Part shown: positions 48,101 to 60,478 of the stretch, piece after piece
How the letters are laid out: each line of letters opens with the position of its first letter
Numbering within the stretch: position 1 is the first letter of the stretch
From: Phymorhynchus buccinoides
Lineage: Eukaryota; Mollusca; Gastropoda; Neogastropoda; Raphitomidae
Length of the DNA: 64,000 bases
NCBI GenBank assembly: GCA_017654935.2
Contig: CM065682.1
Location: 38,562,280-38,626,279 of the forward strand
Direction of reading: 5' to 3'
Made by a program: the position numbers and the translations under genes
Notes under the pieces: generated by a model
What the model was told of the DNA's origin: nothing
Databases searched by the model: none
Seen by the model: the letters and a program-made list of their open reading frames with translations, nothing else

Positions 48101-51100
48101 GTTCTTGTGTTGTTGTTTTTTAATCAAAGAATGAAATAGTGAGGCCAAGAGAGGAGATAATGAAATTGAACAAAAGGTGAATACTCTCTTTCTAATTAAC
48201 TCTGACCCACGTACTGCTAGGTGATTGGCATCATAATGAACTTTGGTGGAGGGGAGTTAATTAGAAAGAGAGTATTCACCCTTCATTCAATTTTTTTTAA
48301 ATAATTTTAGTTAAATAAAAAAGATTTACATGTTTTACATGTAACTCTGACATCCTTGTATCTTTGAAGCAAGGCGACTGACCAGGGTTGCTGTGGAGCC
48401 AGTGACTGGGGCTGATGGTGGGTGCGGCTGACAGGGGGCTGCCCAGGGAGGGGCTCTGGGGGTTGCTGTGCCCGTTCATCAGCACCAGGGAGCTGGGGGC
48501 CGCAGTGTTCACGTTCAGCAGGCTGTGCGAGTTCAGGAACCCTGGCAGGGACAACAAAAGACAGGTTTAATAAATAGAATTTGTATTCTAATTCACATTT
48601 ATGCTCACGTTCAGCAGGCTGTGCGAGTTCAGGAACCCTGGCAGGGACAACAGCAGCCAGGATGAAAGCATATAATCTGTATTCTAATTCACATTTATGC
48701 TCACGTTCAGCAGGCTGTGCGAGTTCAGGAACCCTGGCAGGGACAACAGCAGCCAGGATGAAAGCATATAATCTGTATTCTAATTCACATTTATGCTCAC
48801 ATTCAGCAGGCTGTGCGAGTTCAAGAACCCTGGCAGGGACAACAGCAGCCAGGTTTAATAAAGGTATAGAATCTGTATTCTAATTCACATTTATGCTCAC
48901 GTTCAGCAGGCTGTGCGAGTTCAAGAACCCTGGCAGGGACAACAGCAGCCAGGTTTAATAAAGGTATAGAATCTGTATTCAAATTCATATTTATGCTCAC
49001 GTTCAGCAGGCTGTGTGAGTTCAGGAACCCTGGCAGGGACAACAAAAGCCAGGTTTAAAGTCTGTTACTTGGTGACTCCATCAAACTTGCTCCCCCCCCC
49101 CCCAAAAGCCCAGATGTCAATGAAACATTGTCTAAGGGATGGAATCGAAATACAAATGAATGTACTTTGACTTTCAACAGCAAGCTCCCTTGAAAGACGC
49201 CATTGTTGTGCGCTTAAGAAAATAACATCAGAATTTCTGACAGCAGTTGTCTGTTATCATTTGAACAGACTTACAGTAACGGCAATTGACTGCCGTCATG
49301 ACCCCGTTCAGTTAACAACGCTGATTTGCCTAGTGAGGTGAGGCCCAGGCCGGTGGACCCTGCCCTGTGGGCCCCGTTGAGTTAACAATGCTGATTTACC
49401 TAGTGAGGTGAGGCCCAGGCCGGTGGACCCCGTTGAGTTAACAACGCTGATTTACCTAGTGAGGTGAGGCCCAGGCCGGTGGACCCCGTTGAGTTAACAA
49501 CGCTGATTTACCTAGTGAGGTGAGGCCCAGGCCGGTGGACCCCGTTGAGTTAACAACGCTGATTTACCTAGTGAGGTGAGGCCCAGGCCGGTGGACCCCG
49601 TTGAGTTAACAACGCTGATTTACCTAGTGAGGTGAGGCCCAGGCCGGTGGACCCCGTTGAGTTAACAACGCTGATTTACCTAGTGAGGTGAGGCCCAGGC
49701 CGGTGGGCCCTGTTGAGTTAACAACACTGATTTACCTAGTGAGGTGAGGCCCAGGCCGGTGGACCCCGTTGAGTTAACAATGCTGATTTACCTAGTGAGG
49801 TGAGGCCTGATTCAATCTTCGTCTTGGAACTGGTGTTCCTTCGCACTAGTGCCATTATCTTCGGGCTGCTTCTCTGAGACTGTTGATGCAGTAGCTGTTT
49901 CTGCAACATCTTCTGCACACTCGTTTGGCAGAGGATTTCTTTTTTTTACTTTGCCGCCACAAAAATCGAAGTCGAAGAGCGTCGTTGTCCGCTTCATTTT
50001 GAAGAAAATTCAACATGGCGGGTAGGACTCTCACAACTTCTTGTCGGTAAAATGAGATGAACGCGATTGGTAGATTTACACTAACATTGTAAAGGAACCA
50101 ATGAAATGTCGAGAAATCATTCATTCATGCTCGATGTTTTCTGTTTGTGCAGACGATGAAGGAATTCCCGCAGCGATGGGTAAAAAGTGCGGGTTGTTCT
50201 GCAAGTATGCGGGCGTATGCCCGCGTTTAGACCCGATTATTGCGGGAAGGAACAGATTTTGGGGGGATTGTACCAATCCCGCGCCCTAGAATCAGCTCTG
50301 TGATTTACCTAGTGAGGTGAGGCCCAGGCCGGTGGACCCCGCCCCGTGGGCCCCGTTGCTGGAGGCGGCTTTGAGCAGGGAGTCTGACAGGCCCTCTGGG
50401 TGCAGGCCCAGCAGCAGCAGCCGCGCCAGGTACATGTTGCGCGCGTTCCTCTCTATGCTCTTCACTATCACAGACTGAACACCACACACAGGGCAGGCAA
50501 CCGTCCGCACGCACACACACACAGACACAAGCACTGAAAATGTGAAAACTGATAAACAGCAGCATATCGTCGGTAAAATTCAAAAACCTTGTATCTCGAT
50601 TTTTTTTAGCGTGTGAGTCAGCTCTCTCATTTTTCACACCACCTTCCACCAAAAAACCTCATATCTCGATTTTTTAGTTTTTTTTAGTTAGATACATAGT
50701 CAGCTCTCTAATTTTTCCCACCACCTTCCACCAAAAAACCTCATATCTCGATATTTTTGTTTTTTTTAGTTAGATACATAGTCAGCTCTCTAATTTTTCT
50801 CGCCACCTTCCACCAAAACCTCATATCTCGATTTCTTGGGTTTTTTTAGTTAGATACATAGTCAGCTCTCTAATTTTTCTCGCCACCTTCCACCAAAACC
50901 TCATATCTCGATTTCTTTGGGTTTTTTTAGCTAGATACATAGTCAGCTCTCTAATTTTTCTCGCCACCTTCCACCAAAACCTCATATCTCAATTTTTTGT
51001 TTTTTTTAGTTAGATACATAGTCAGCTCTCTCATTTTTCCCGCCATCTTCCATCAAAAGCTCGTATCTCTAATGACTTTCTATCTGGGGTAAATGAGGCT

Positions 51101-54100
51101 GCGTAAATAGAAGAAAAACTCATAAGTCCCAAATTCAGATCTAGTTAAGGACAAAAACCTGGTATCTTCGTTCTTTTCAAGTATTTTTAAAAAAAGAAAT
51201 AATTTTAACAAAATGCATGACTAAACTCACAATATTTTGAACAACATATTCATCATAGTTAATCAATTGTGGTAAATGCGGTTAATTTTTAAAAGTTTTT
51301 TTCATTTTTCTCAAAACTACCAAAATTGAGATACGAGGTGTGTTTTTTATTTCACCGGCGATATGTGAATATTAAATACAAAGTACTATGTAGTAGTAGT
51401 AGAAGTAGTGCGTAGGGACAAAACAAGATGTGAAGCTTCTTAGGTAGTCCTATCATTTTAAACATTGTCAGGTATGGCTTAGGTCAAGGTTTGTATGGTA
51501 CAAATTTCCCTATAAGTAGTAATCAATCAACGCCTCCAAATATATTAAATAAATTTTGGGATTGCATGAAGACGATTTTTGAAGTTAGTAGTTGGCGCAC
51601 ATTTTAACTGAAAAGGTAACTCATTCCACATGCTACAGGGCCCCCAGGGACCCCCATTTGGGGGTCTATGAAGCACTAAAATTCTAAAGGACCCTCTAAA
51701 AGAATGTGCCAGGGATGCACTAGAAAAATTCTTTTTAGCATTCGCCATGCCACTGGGGCCCTATATCCCGCCTCTAGGACCCTCTATACTGTAAGTGAAG
51801 GAGTCCCTGGGACCCCTTGTTTTGTGGGACAATTGGGAGCCCTGTGTTAGCATCTCTGTTACTAGAAACATTTTTCTGTATGTTAAACTATGCTCAACAG
51901 GTACATGTTGCGCATGTTCCTCTCTATGCTCTTCACTATCACAGACTGAACACCACAAGCAGGCAGGCAACCGTTTGCACGCACACACACAGATACACAC
52001 ACAAACAAGCACTTAAATATTCAAACCGATGCATAAAGATAAACTAAAGGTCTCTGTGCACATCAACATTTTTTACTCTTTCCCCACTCTATGTTGCTAT
52101 GGTGAACGAGTAAAATGTTCATGTGTACAGAGACCTTAATAACCATAACTAGCAGGAAAGTTTCTGGCCTATGTGAAAAGCACAAAAAAAGTTTGGGACA
52201 AGCCCTTGGTTTTTGCTATAAATACCTTTAAAAACTAAAAAAAAGTTATGTTTAGGGGAAACTATAAGAAGACAGAGTGAAACAAATTTGTGTGGTGTGG
52301 CATGTGGCATGGGGGGGGGGGGGGGGGGGGGGGGGGGGAGAAATCAGACAGAAATGAATACATGGAGACATCAGTCAGAAATAAAGAACTATACATATTT
52401 GGAAAAAAAAAGAAGTCTAAAAATGAGAAAGAAAGAGATCATCTGTGTAACACTGCGACTAACAAAAAAAGATTCCAGAAAAAAGATTTGATGCACATTA
52501 ACCACAATCACTAAAAGACAGTCAAGCTCTCCAGTCTTTCTGAATGAAATTTGTAAGCCACACTCTCGAAATACTCCCAAGACAGGAAACTCCTGCTGGC
52601 CCTTTTTATCAATAGCCTCCCCTATCTTTCAAACCTTACTCTGTATTTTCCCATTGCTACGCGCGATATCCCATTTCACTGCTTATCCCGGGGCCTCTCT
52701 CCTTATCTGATGTGCCACTGCACCCCCTTTAAAAGTGCCACACACGTACCTCTAACAGCTCTCTTCCACTGTAAACTTTTCACTTATCAGCCGACTGCAG
52801 TATGCTGCCAAGTCAAATACACCCTGAAAATGCATCATGGCCTGGACGTTTTGGGCTAAGTTGTAGGTTAGACACCCCAGCTCGAAGTTGCAATTTTAGA
52901 CACCACCATCAAATTTCGAGGGGTACTTGCCTAAACGTGTTATCACAAAAGAAAAAAAGAAGGGTGATAACACGTTTAGGCAATTACCCCTCCAAATTTT
53001 CACACTGCAGGGCTCCCAGGGACCCCCATTTGGGGGTCTATGAAGCACTAACATTCTCAAGGACCCTCTAAAAGAATGTGCAGGGGGTCCCAGGGATGCA
53101 CTAGAAAAATTATTTTTAGCATTCGCAATGACACTAGGACTCTATCCTGCCTCTAGGACCCTCTATACTGTACGTGAAGGAGTCCCTGGGACCCCTTGTT
53201 TTGCGGGACGATTGGGAGCCCTGCACTGGCACAACATGCTGCCGTTCTCAGGAAAGGGATAGGTTTAGGATCAGCCTAGGGTTATTGTCATGACACTGAA
53301 AGAACCAGACTTTGAGATCGAAGAGTCATAAACATGGGGGGGGGGGGGGGGGGGGGGGGGTGTCTAAAGTGCTAAAGTGCAACTTTGCCGCGTTTTGTGC
53401 CCTGCTTGCATCGTTATGGTTGCACATCAGCATTGCTGCATGGATATGATCTAAAACTACAACTTGTCTTGTCTGGCGTTATCTTTTGCTGCATTTGTTT
53501 GTGTTCTCATGGACACATTCCCTCTTCAGTTTCTTGGGTAGGGTGCATGGGAGGTCTTTTATTTTGTTTACCCTTCATAACTGTGTAAGAGGTCTGTGTA
53601 TTAAAACTTACTGTTTTATGCATTTCATTTCCATCTTTTTTTGTTGTTGTTGTTGATTTGTTCAAGCTGTTAAAATGTTGAAATGCTTTTACTTTTTTCC
53701 CCTTGCTTTTTGGTTTTTAATTTGTTGGCTTCTGTGAAGCATACGTTTCCCGTCACAGCATTGATTCGTGAATACAAACATGTCTCAGTCTCATTTGAAA
53801 AACAAACAAAAACAAAACAACACTGTCTCTTGATGAAAGTTCTACATTTCTGGAAGTCACTGTTGAACTATAAGCTCTAAACCGATAAACCAGAAACCTG
53901 ATATTTGATATATGTCTGACCAAGACAATACTTCTGAGCACTGTAAACAGTATGTTAAGAATGACCAACTATGCAGCAACAATCAATTCTCTATCTTGCA
54001 CCCCTCTTCATCTCCCCCATTCCCTATTTCACCAGTTTCCTTTACTTCTCTCTAATTCCTTTCACCTTCTCCATCCACATTTTTGGCATTGGAGGGACAG

Positions 54101-56829
54101 GTTTTCTTCTTCTTCTTCTCTTCAGGGCCCACAGTCAATACATTGACCATTCTGGCTCCTTTGCAACAACAACAACAACAAAATGACTGAAAAATGTGGA
54201 CCCATTCTGTTCGTTACTGAAGACATGACTGAGGACAGATAGGCAACAAACAAACAAACAAACACAAAGGCAGACAAACAACAGAGTGACTGTCCAATGC
54301 CCTGACTCACCTTGCTTGGCTGTTTGGGTTTGGGTTTGACACTGATGAAAACATCCAGCTGCTCCATCAGCTGAGTCAGTCGCCCTGACAGAACAACAAG
54401 TAAAAGTTCAGAGTTTTAAAATGCCAGCAATTTCATAGAGAGAGTTTCAGAACAGCACCAAATGTCTTAAGAGTTTCAACCCTTTCGCCGACAATGTCGC
54501 ATTTATGCACCACAATGGTTTAACACCCGTGTCACTAGAAGGCATCAAATCATGGTATGTTATCCAAAGACCCTATTTCATATGTTTGGGAGGTAAGGAT
54601 ATGCCTAGTGTTATACATGTCACAGTTCAGAATTCCTAATATTGCTAATAAAATGTTTTTCTCTACCCAGCTAAGTTTGGCTTCAAAATGGCTGGCGGTG
54701 AAAGGGTTAAAACAGTAGTAATTTCATTTCAATCGGTCAACCACACAAGTAATACAACTGTTATCTAGCCACAGTCACCACTGTTACTATCACTACTGGC
54801 TGCAAAGTGGTCATCTGTTTTTGCAAGTTATCTTTAGCGACTGCCATCGTCTCACGCTAATTTGCAAAACAGAGTGGCAGACCTCACAAATGCAGCAAGT
54901 ATGGTATGCATCAGCAAAGAAACTTGCAACATGCTGTCGATGCTGCACAACATTTTGGATGGATATGGATGCAGAGCATGCGTTATTGATGAGCTTACAT
55001 TGAAGGCGATTTAGCCAGTTATTTTGCTGAACAAGAAGCCCTTCTTACAACAAGAGAGGGAGTGGGTTGAATGATTGGATGAGGAAGTATTACCATACAA
55101 CTTAAAGCTTTTATTCATCATGTCTCACTGAAGCCAATCCTTCACTTATCAAATCTTTTATCTATTTATATAATAAAAATAAAATAAAATATTCATTTAT
55201 AAAATTGTTTTGGCAACAATGCTTTGTTGCTCTGAAACTTTTTTTTCTTATTTCTTGATGAATACAAAATAAAATAAAATATCTATATATATTCAGTAAC
55301 ATTGCAATAATTTACATAAATATCAAGACACTATATATGATATTAGACACTCGGTTCATATTGTTTCTATAAGCCAAATTCCAATGTTTGTTATCAATGA
55401 AAAGGGATAAAATGATGAATGCAGTTGAACTGACCTTGTTCAAGCTCTATCTCTTCCTTCACGTCAAACATCAGTACCAGCGGCAAGCAACCCTGAAAGG
55501 TACAAACAAACAAAGATTGCAGACAACAGATCGCTTATTACAACCTCTCTGTATCACAGTCTGTAGTGGCAAATGTAACAGTCAGCAGACAGCACACTTT
55601 GATACAATAAACGAAAGTATCTCTCTCTTGGCAAAAACATATAAACTCTGAGCTAATCTTATGTCAACCAGATTTGATAGAGTTTCTTACTTTTTTCTGT
55701 CTTTTTTTTTAACCCTTTCACCGCCAGCCATATTTCAGCCAAATATTTTTCCATTAAATTTGCCTGGGTAGAGAACAAAATCCATCTGCAGTATTGGGGA
55801 TTCTTCTGTGACATATAAAACAAGGTCTATCCTTATTTCCCAAAACTAAGACAATAGGGTATTTGGATAATAGACCCCAATTTGATGCCTTTTAGTGACA
55901 TAGGTGTTAAATCACTGTGGTGCTAAAATGCGACTTAGGCGGTGAAAGGGTTAAACTATCATGCTGCTCATTCTTCCACTAGGCAGCCAACTTCATCAGG
56001 CTGGAGATTCTGCTGCACTTAGGGGGTAGTACGAAGGAAAGAGTTTTAGTAGTAGGAAGCAAAAACGAAAGTAATATTGTATAGAAAGGAAAGTATAACT
56101 ACTTGAGAAGAGATAAGTAGTAAGAGTGATTTCTGGCAGATTGCTTTAAAAAAAATTTTTTTAAATGAGAGAGAGAGATGGGTCATAGACCTTTATTTCG
56201 CAGTATCCAGGCAAGACCAATCCAGCTACTGTAGCGGTCCCCGGGGGCGAACCAGACCGGCACAGCTCCGGCCCTTCACTTACCACTACTTTGATCTATG
56301 GCCCCTTAGTTCCCTAATTTAATGTGTGGTTGGGGCAAGGGGGGAAGGGGAGATGATTGAGGGTGGTTTGGTGGAGGTGTTTATGGAGGGCTGTTTTGAA
56401 TGCCTCCAACGACTGAGTGGAGGTAACTTGCTTGGGGAGACTGTTCCACTGAGGGATAGTGCATGGAAAGAAGGTGGATTTTCTGTACTGGGTTCTGTGG
56501 CTAGGGATGTCACATGATGCTGAGTGGGATTGACGGAGACTTTTCTTCTGCAGAGTTTGTAGGAAGATGCTTAGAGCTGATAGTGATAAGTCCTGTATGA
56601 AATTTGTGGAAAGTAGAGAGACGGGCTTCAGTTCGTCGGGTCTACAGAAGAAGCAATTTTAAGTTTTTCAGGAGGTCTGCAGATCCTGTAGACTGATGGT
56701 AGTCTCGGGCCACCCATCTTGCAGCTCGCCTCACAAAACTACACTGTGGTTTGTCCAGTCAACAAAGAAAAGCAAACACCAGACTCTCTTACTATTTTTC
56801 ATCAATTGGCAACACCTCTAGCACCCCCC

Positions 56830-56874
<45 letters not shown>

Positions 56875-57850
56875 TTACACTCTGAGACTGAATAAAAAAT
56901 GCTGTGTTGAAGGGGTTTAATAGACTCTCTTTCAAAGCATGATCCAAATATTCGTGCTTCGCTAGTTAGAAGAAACATGCTGCCTCCCACAACAGGGAAA
57001 AAGAAGGGATGCAGCTAGCAGCAAAGCAAATGTGACCTCACCTCTCGTAATAACCGTTTATAATAATACAGGCCAGCTGTGGCTCTAAGCAAAATGCAAA
57101 GCTAACGCATAACATGGGCAAGTGGGGGTAGGGACAAAATAATATGGGAAGGTGAGAAAGAGAGGTTGCTCCTCTTTTTTTTTTTTACCTGATCTGTAGG
57201 CAGATTACATTGCAAAAATAACACAAAAACAAAACAACTACAACACAAATGAATTCAACCTGCAGAGAAGCACCCATGTCATTCTCAGCAAAACCACTGC
57301 ACAGACTCAACATGAAGTGCTGCTAACGCCTATGGCTGGAGATCCGACGCTTACGAATCCCAGCATTCAACTTAAGTTGGAAGTGGCAACGAGAAAGTAG
57401 GCTGAGTGTGACCACAGTGATCATTGCCACATCCTGCAGAGTTTTAATGTTGAGAGGGACCACTTAGCAACAGAGGTTTCGGGATTCATATGCATGAGCT
57501 TTGGCTAATAACAATACAAATACTCACAATGAGGTGTTGCCGGGCGCAGAAGACGCTCTCGATGCTGCCCCGGATGACCACGGTGCCTTTGCGCTGGGGC
57601 CCGGAGGTGGAGGGGTCCGGGAAGAGGATGGAGGCGTTAGTGCTCTGCATGATGCTCTTCACGTTGGACCCCTGGCGCCCAATGATGAACAGGTGGTGCT
57701 GGGGGGCAATCTCCAGGTGCATGCTCACCACCAGGTTGGCCTAAAACAGGGAAAATTAGTTTGAATTTTGGCTATGAAATGGTGGTTAGAGGAAAGAGAA
57801 AGAGAGAAAGACAGTGAGTAAGAGAGAGAGAGAAAGGCAGTGAGTGGGTG

Positions 57851-57914
<64 letters not shown>

Positions 57915-58012
57915 TGTGTGTGTGCTTACATGTATAAGATCTTAATAAAAAAAATTATCTGCTTGCTCTTGTGTGCATGTATAGTGGTGCTTACATGTAC
58001 ATTAGTACATGT

Positions 58013-58092
<80 letters not shown>

Positions 58093-60439
58093 CGTGTGTG
58101 TGTGTGTGTCGTCCATGCGCGTTAAGCCAACTGACCACGCCGGTGAAGGCCTCCATGAGTTTCCCGGTGGCCTCCTTGACGGACTTGGCGTTGATGACCG
58201 ACCCTCTGACCAGCACAGTGGTCAGGGGCACGCGGGGCCGCTGCTTGAAGGACACCGTCACATTGTACAGCTGCTGCAGCTGCTGCACCACCACCGACTG
58301 CGACGGGTCCTGCGCAGCCTGCAGCACTGCCGGGGTGGTAGGCAGTTCGAACATGAACACAAGGGGTAACAGCTCCTGCAAATAAATCAAAATTGAGAAA
58401 ATCATCTCTATATAGCACTGCCAGGGTGGTAGGGAGTTCAAATATGAACACAAGGGGTAGCAGCTCCTGCAGCTTGATAATAAATGAGAAAATAATCTAC
58501 ATGCAGCACTGTGGGTGGTAGGGAGTTCGAACATGAACACAAGGGGTAGCAGCTCCTGCAGTATAATAATAAATCGAAATTGAGAAAACCATCTCCATAT
58601 AGGCCTTTGCAACTAGGGTTATTAACGCCCTTGACAGTGAGAGTAATTGCTCTTGCTGGTCAGTACTGACAAGGGCATTCACTCTTGCGAAAGGCAGCCA
58701 TTTAGTGGCATCAAATAGGGGTTATTGGTAAGAGTTATCCCCCTGTCTGGTCAGTACTGAACCATCTTCCCCCACCCTCCAAGGGCATTCACTCTTGCAA
58801 AAGGTGTTCGTTGCAGACCCCAATAGCACTGCCGGGGTGGTAGGCAGTTCGAACATGAACACAAGGGGTAGCAGCTCCTGCAAATAAATTGAAATTGAGA
58901 ACATCATCTCCATATAGCACTGCCGGGGTGGTAGGCAGTTCGAACATGAACACAAGGGGTAGCAGCTCCTGCAAATAAATTGAAATTGAGAACATCATCT
59001 CCATATAGCACTGCCGGGGTGGTAGGGAGTTCGAACATGAACACAAGGGGTAGTAGATCCTGCAGCATGATAATAAATTGAAATAATCATCTCCATGCAG
59101 CACTGCCGGGGTGGTAGGGAGTTTGAACATGAACACAAGGGGTGGAAGTTCCTTCAGCTTGATATTAAATTGAAATTGATAAAATCATCTCCATGCAGCA
59201 CTGCCGGGGTGGTAGGAAGTTTGAACATGAACACAAGGGGTAGCAGCTCCTGCAAATAAACCAAAATTGAAAAATCATCTCCATATAGCACTGCTGCTGC
59301 GGTAGGGAGTTCGAATATGAACACAATGGGTAGTGGATCCTGCAGCATGATAATAAATTGAAACTGAGAAAATCATCTCCATATAGCACTGCTGCTGTGG
59401 TAGGGAGTTCGAACATGAACACAATGGGTAGTGGATCCTGCAGCATGATAATAAATTGAACTGAGAAAATCATCTCCATATAGCACTGCTGCTGTGGTAG
59501 GGAGTTCGAACATGAACACAGGGGGTAGCAGCCCCTGGACACGATAGATTGAAATTCATCAGAATCGTCAAAAATGGTGGTTATGAATGTCCTACTCAAG
59601 TAGAAGTTGGACAAAAGTGGAGAGTCTTAACATCAACATATGGGGTAACAGCTCCTACAGTGCAATAATAAGTTGAAAATCATCTGCATGCAGCACTGAA
59701 GGGAGCTTGAATATGAACACGAGCTTGAATATGAACACAAGGGGTAGTAGATCCCGCAGCAGAATAACAAATTGAAAACTATGATGCATGTGATGACACA
59801 AACATTTTCTTCAAAGTTCAAATTTTGTCTCCTCGCTGTCATCACATTTCGAATTTTGGAGGAGATTTAAATGGAACATTTAGTGAGAGTTTTTAGAGAT
59901 AAAAAAAAGCAGGAGAAGGCAGAAAAATAGTACTGTGGATGACACCACAAAATGGAGTATATGAAAGCATAGTTAGATTTCTAAACGAAGTGGGACGCAC
60001 GCATGGTTACTATGGAACATTCATGTTTCAATGTCAATCAGCTTAAATGCATCCAAGCTGCTTCAGACACAAAAGTAAACAAAGAAAGAAACAACAAAAA
60101 CACAAACAAACCCTCCAACTTTGCAGCTGTTCCAAAGTATCAGCCAAAGCTTAATCCCTGCTGCACTCTTATGCTCTGTCCTCCCTCCCCCTCCCCCTGC
60201 AATAGTGCACCCCACTACTACTCCTCCTCCTCTTCAACAAGTGGTTGAGGCTGTCACGTCTACTTAAAGGAAGATAAAAGCTAAAGGAAGCATTGCCAAA
60301 TGAATGGATACAAGCAGCGCAGTCCTTCACTACTTGACAACCTCCCCAATAAATTAAAAGGGAAATCAAATACACACACAAATAAAAACTATACACACAC
60401 ATGCATACACGTATGCACGCATCCACACATGCGCGCGGG

Positions 60440-60478
<39 letters not shown>

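Noticed and set aside
48468..48883. Plus-strand frame with repeats of RSAGCASSGTLAGTTAA
   Set aside because: Antisense reading of the BICC1 exon 8 edge array.
57926..58612. A 228-residue minus-strand open frame with repeated ELLPLVFMFELPTT, as a novel repeat protein
   Set aside because: The repeats are array copies of the BICC1 exon 3 start read through intron sequence. The real exon stops at a GT donor at 58135 and phases fit the BICC1 gene.
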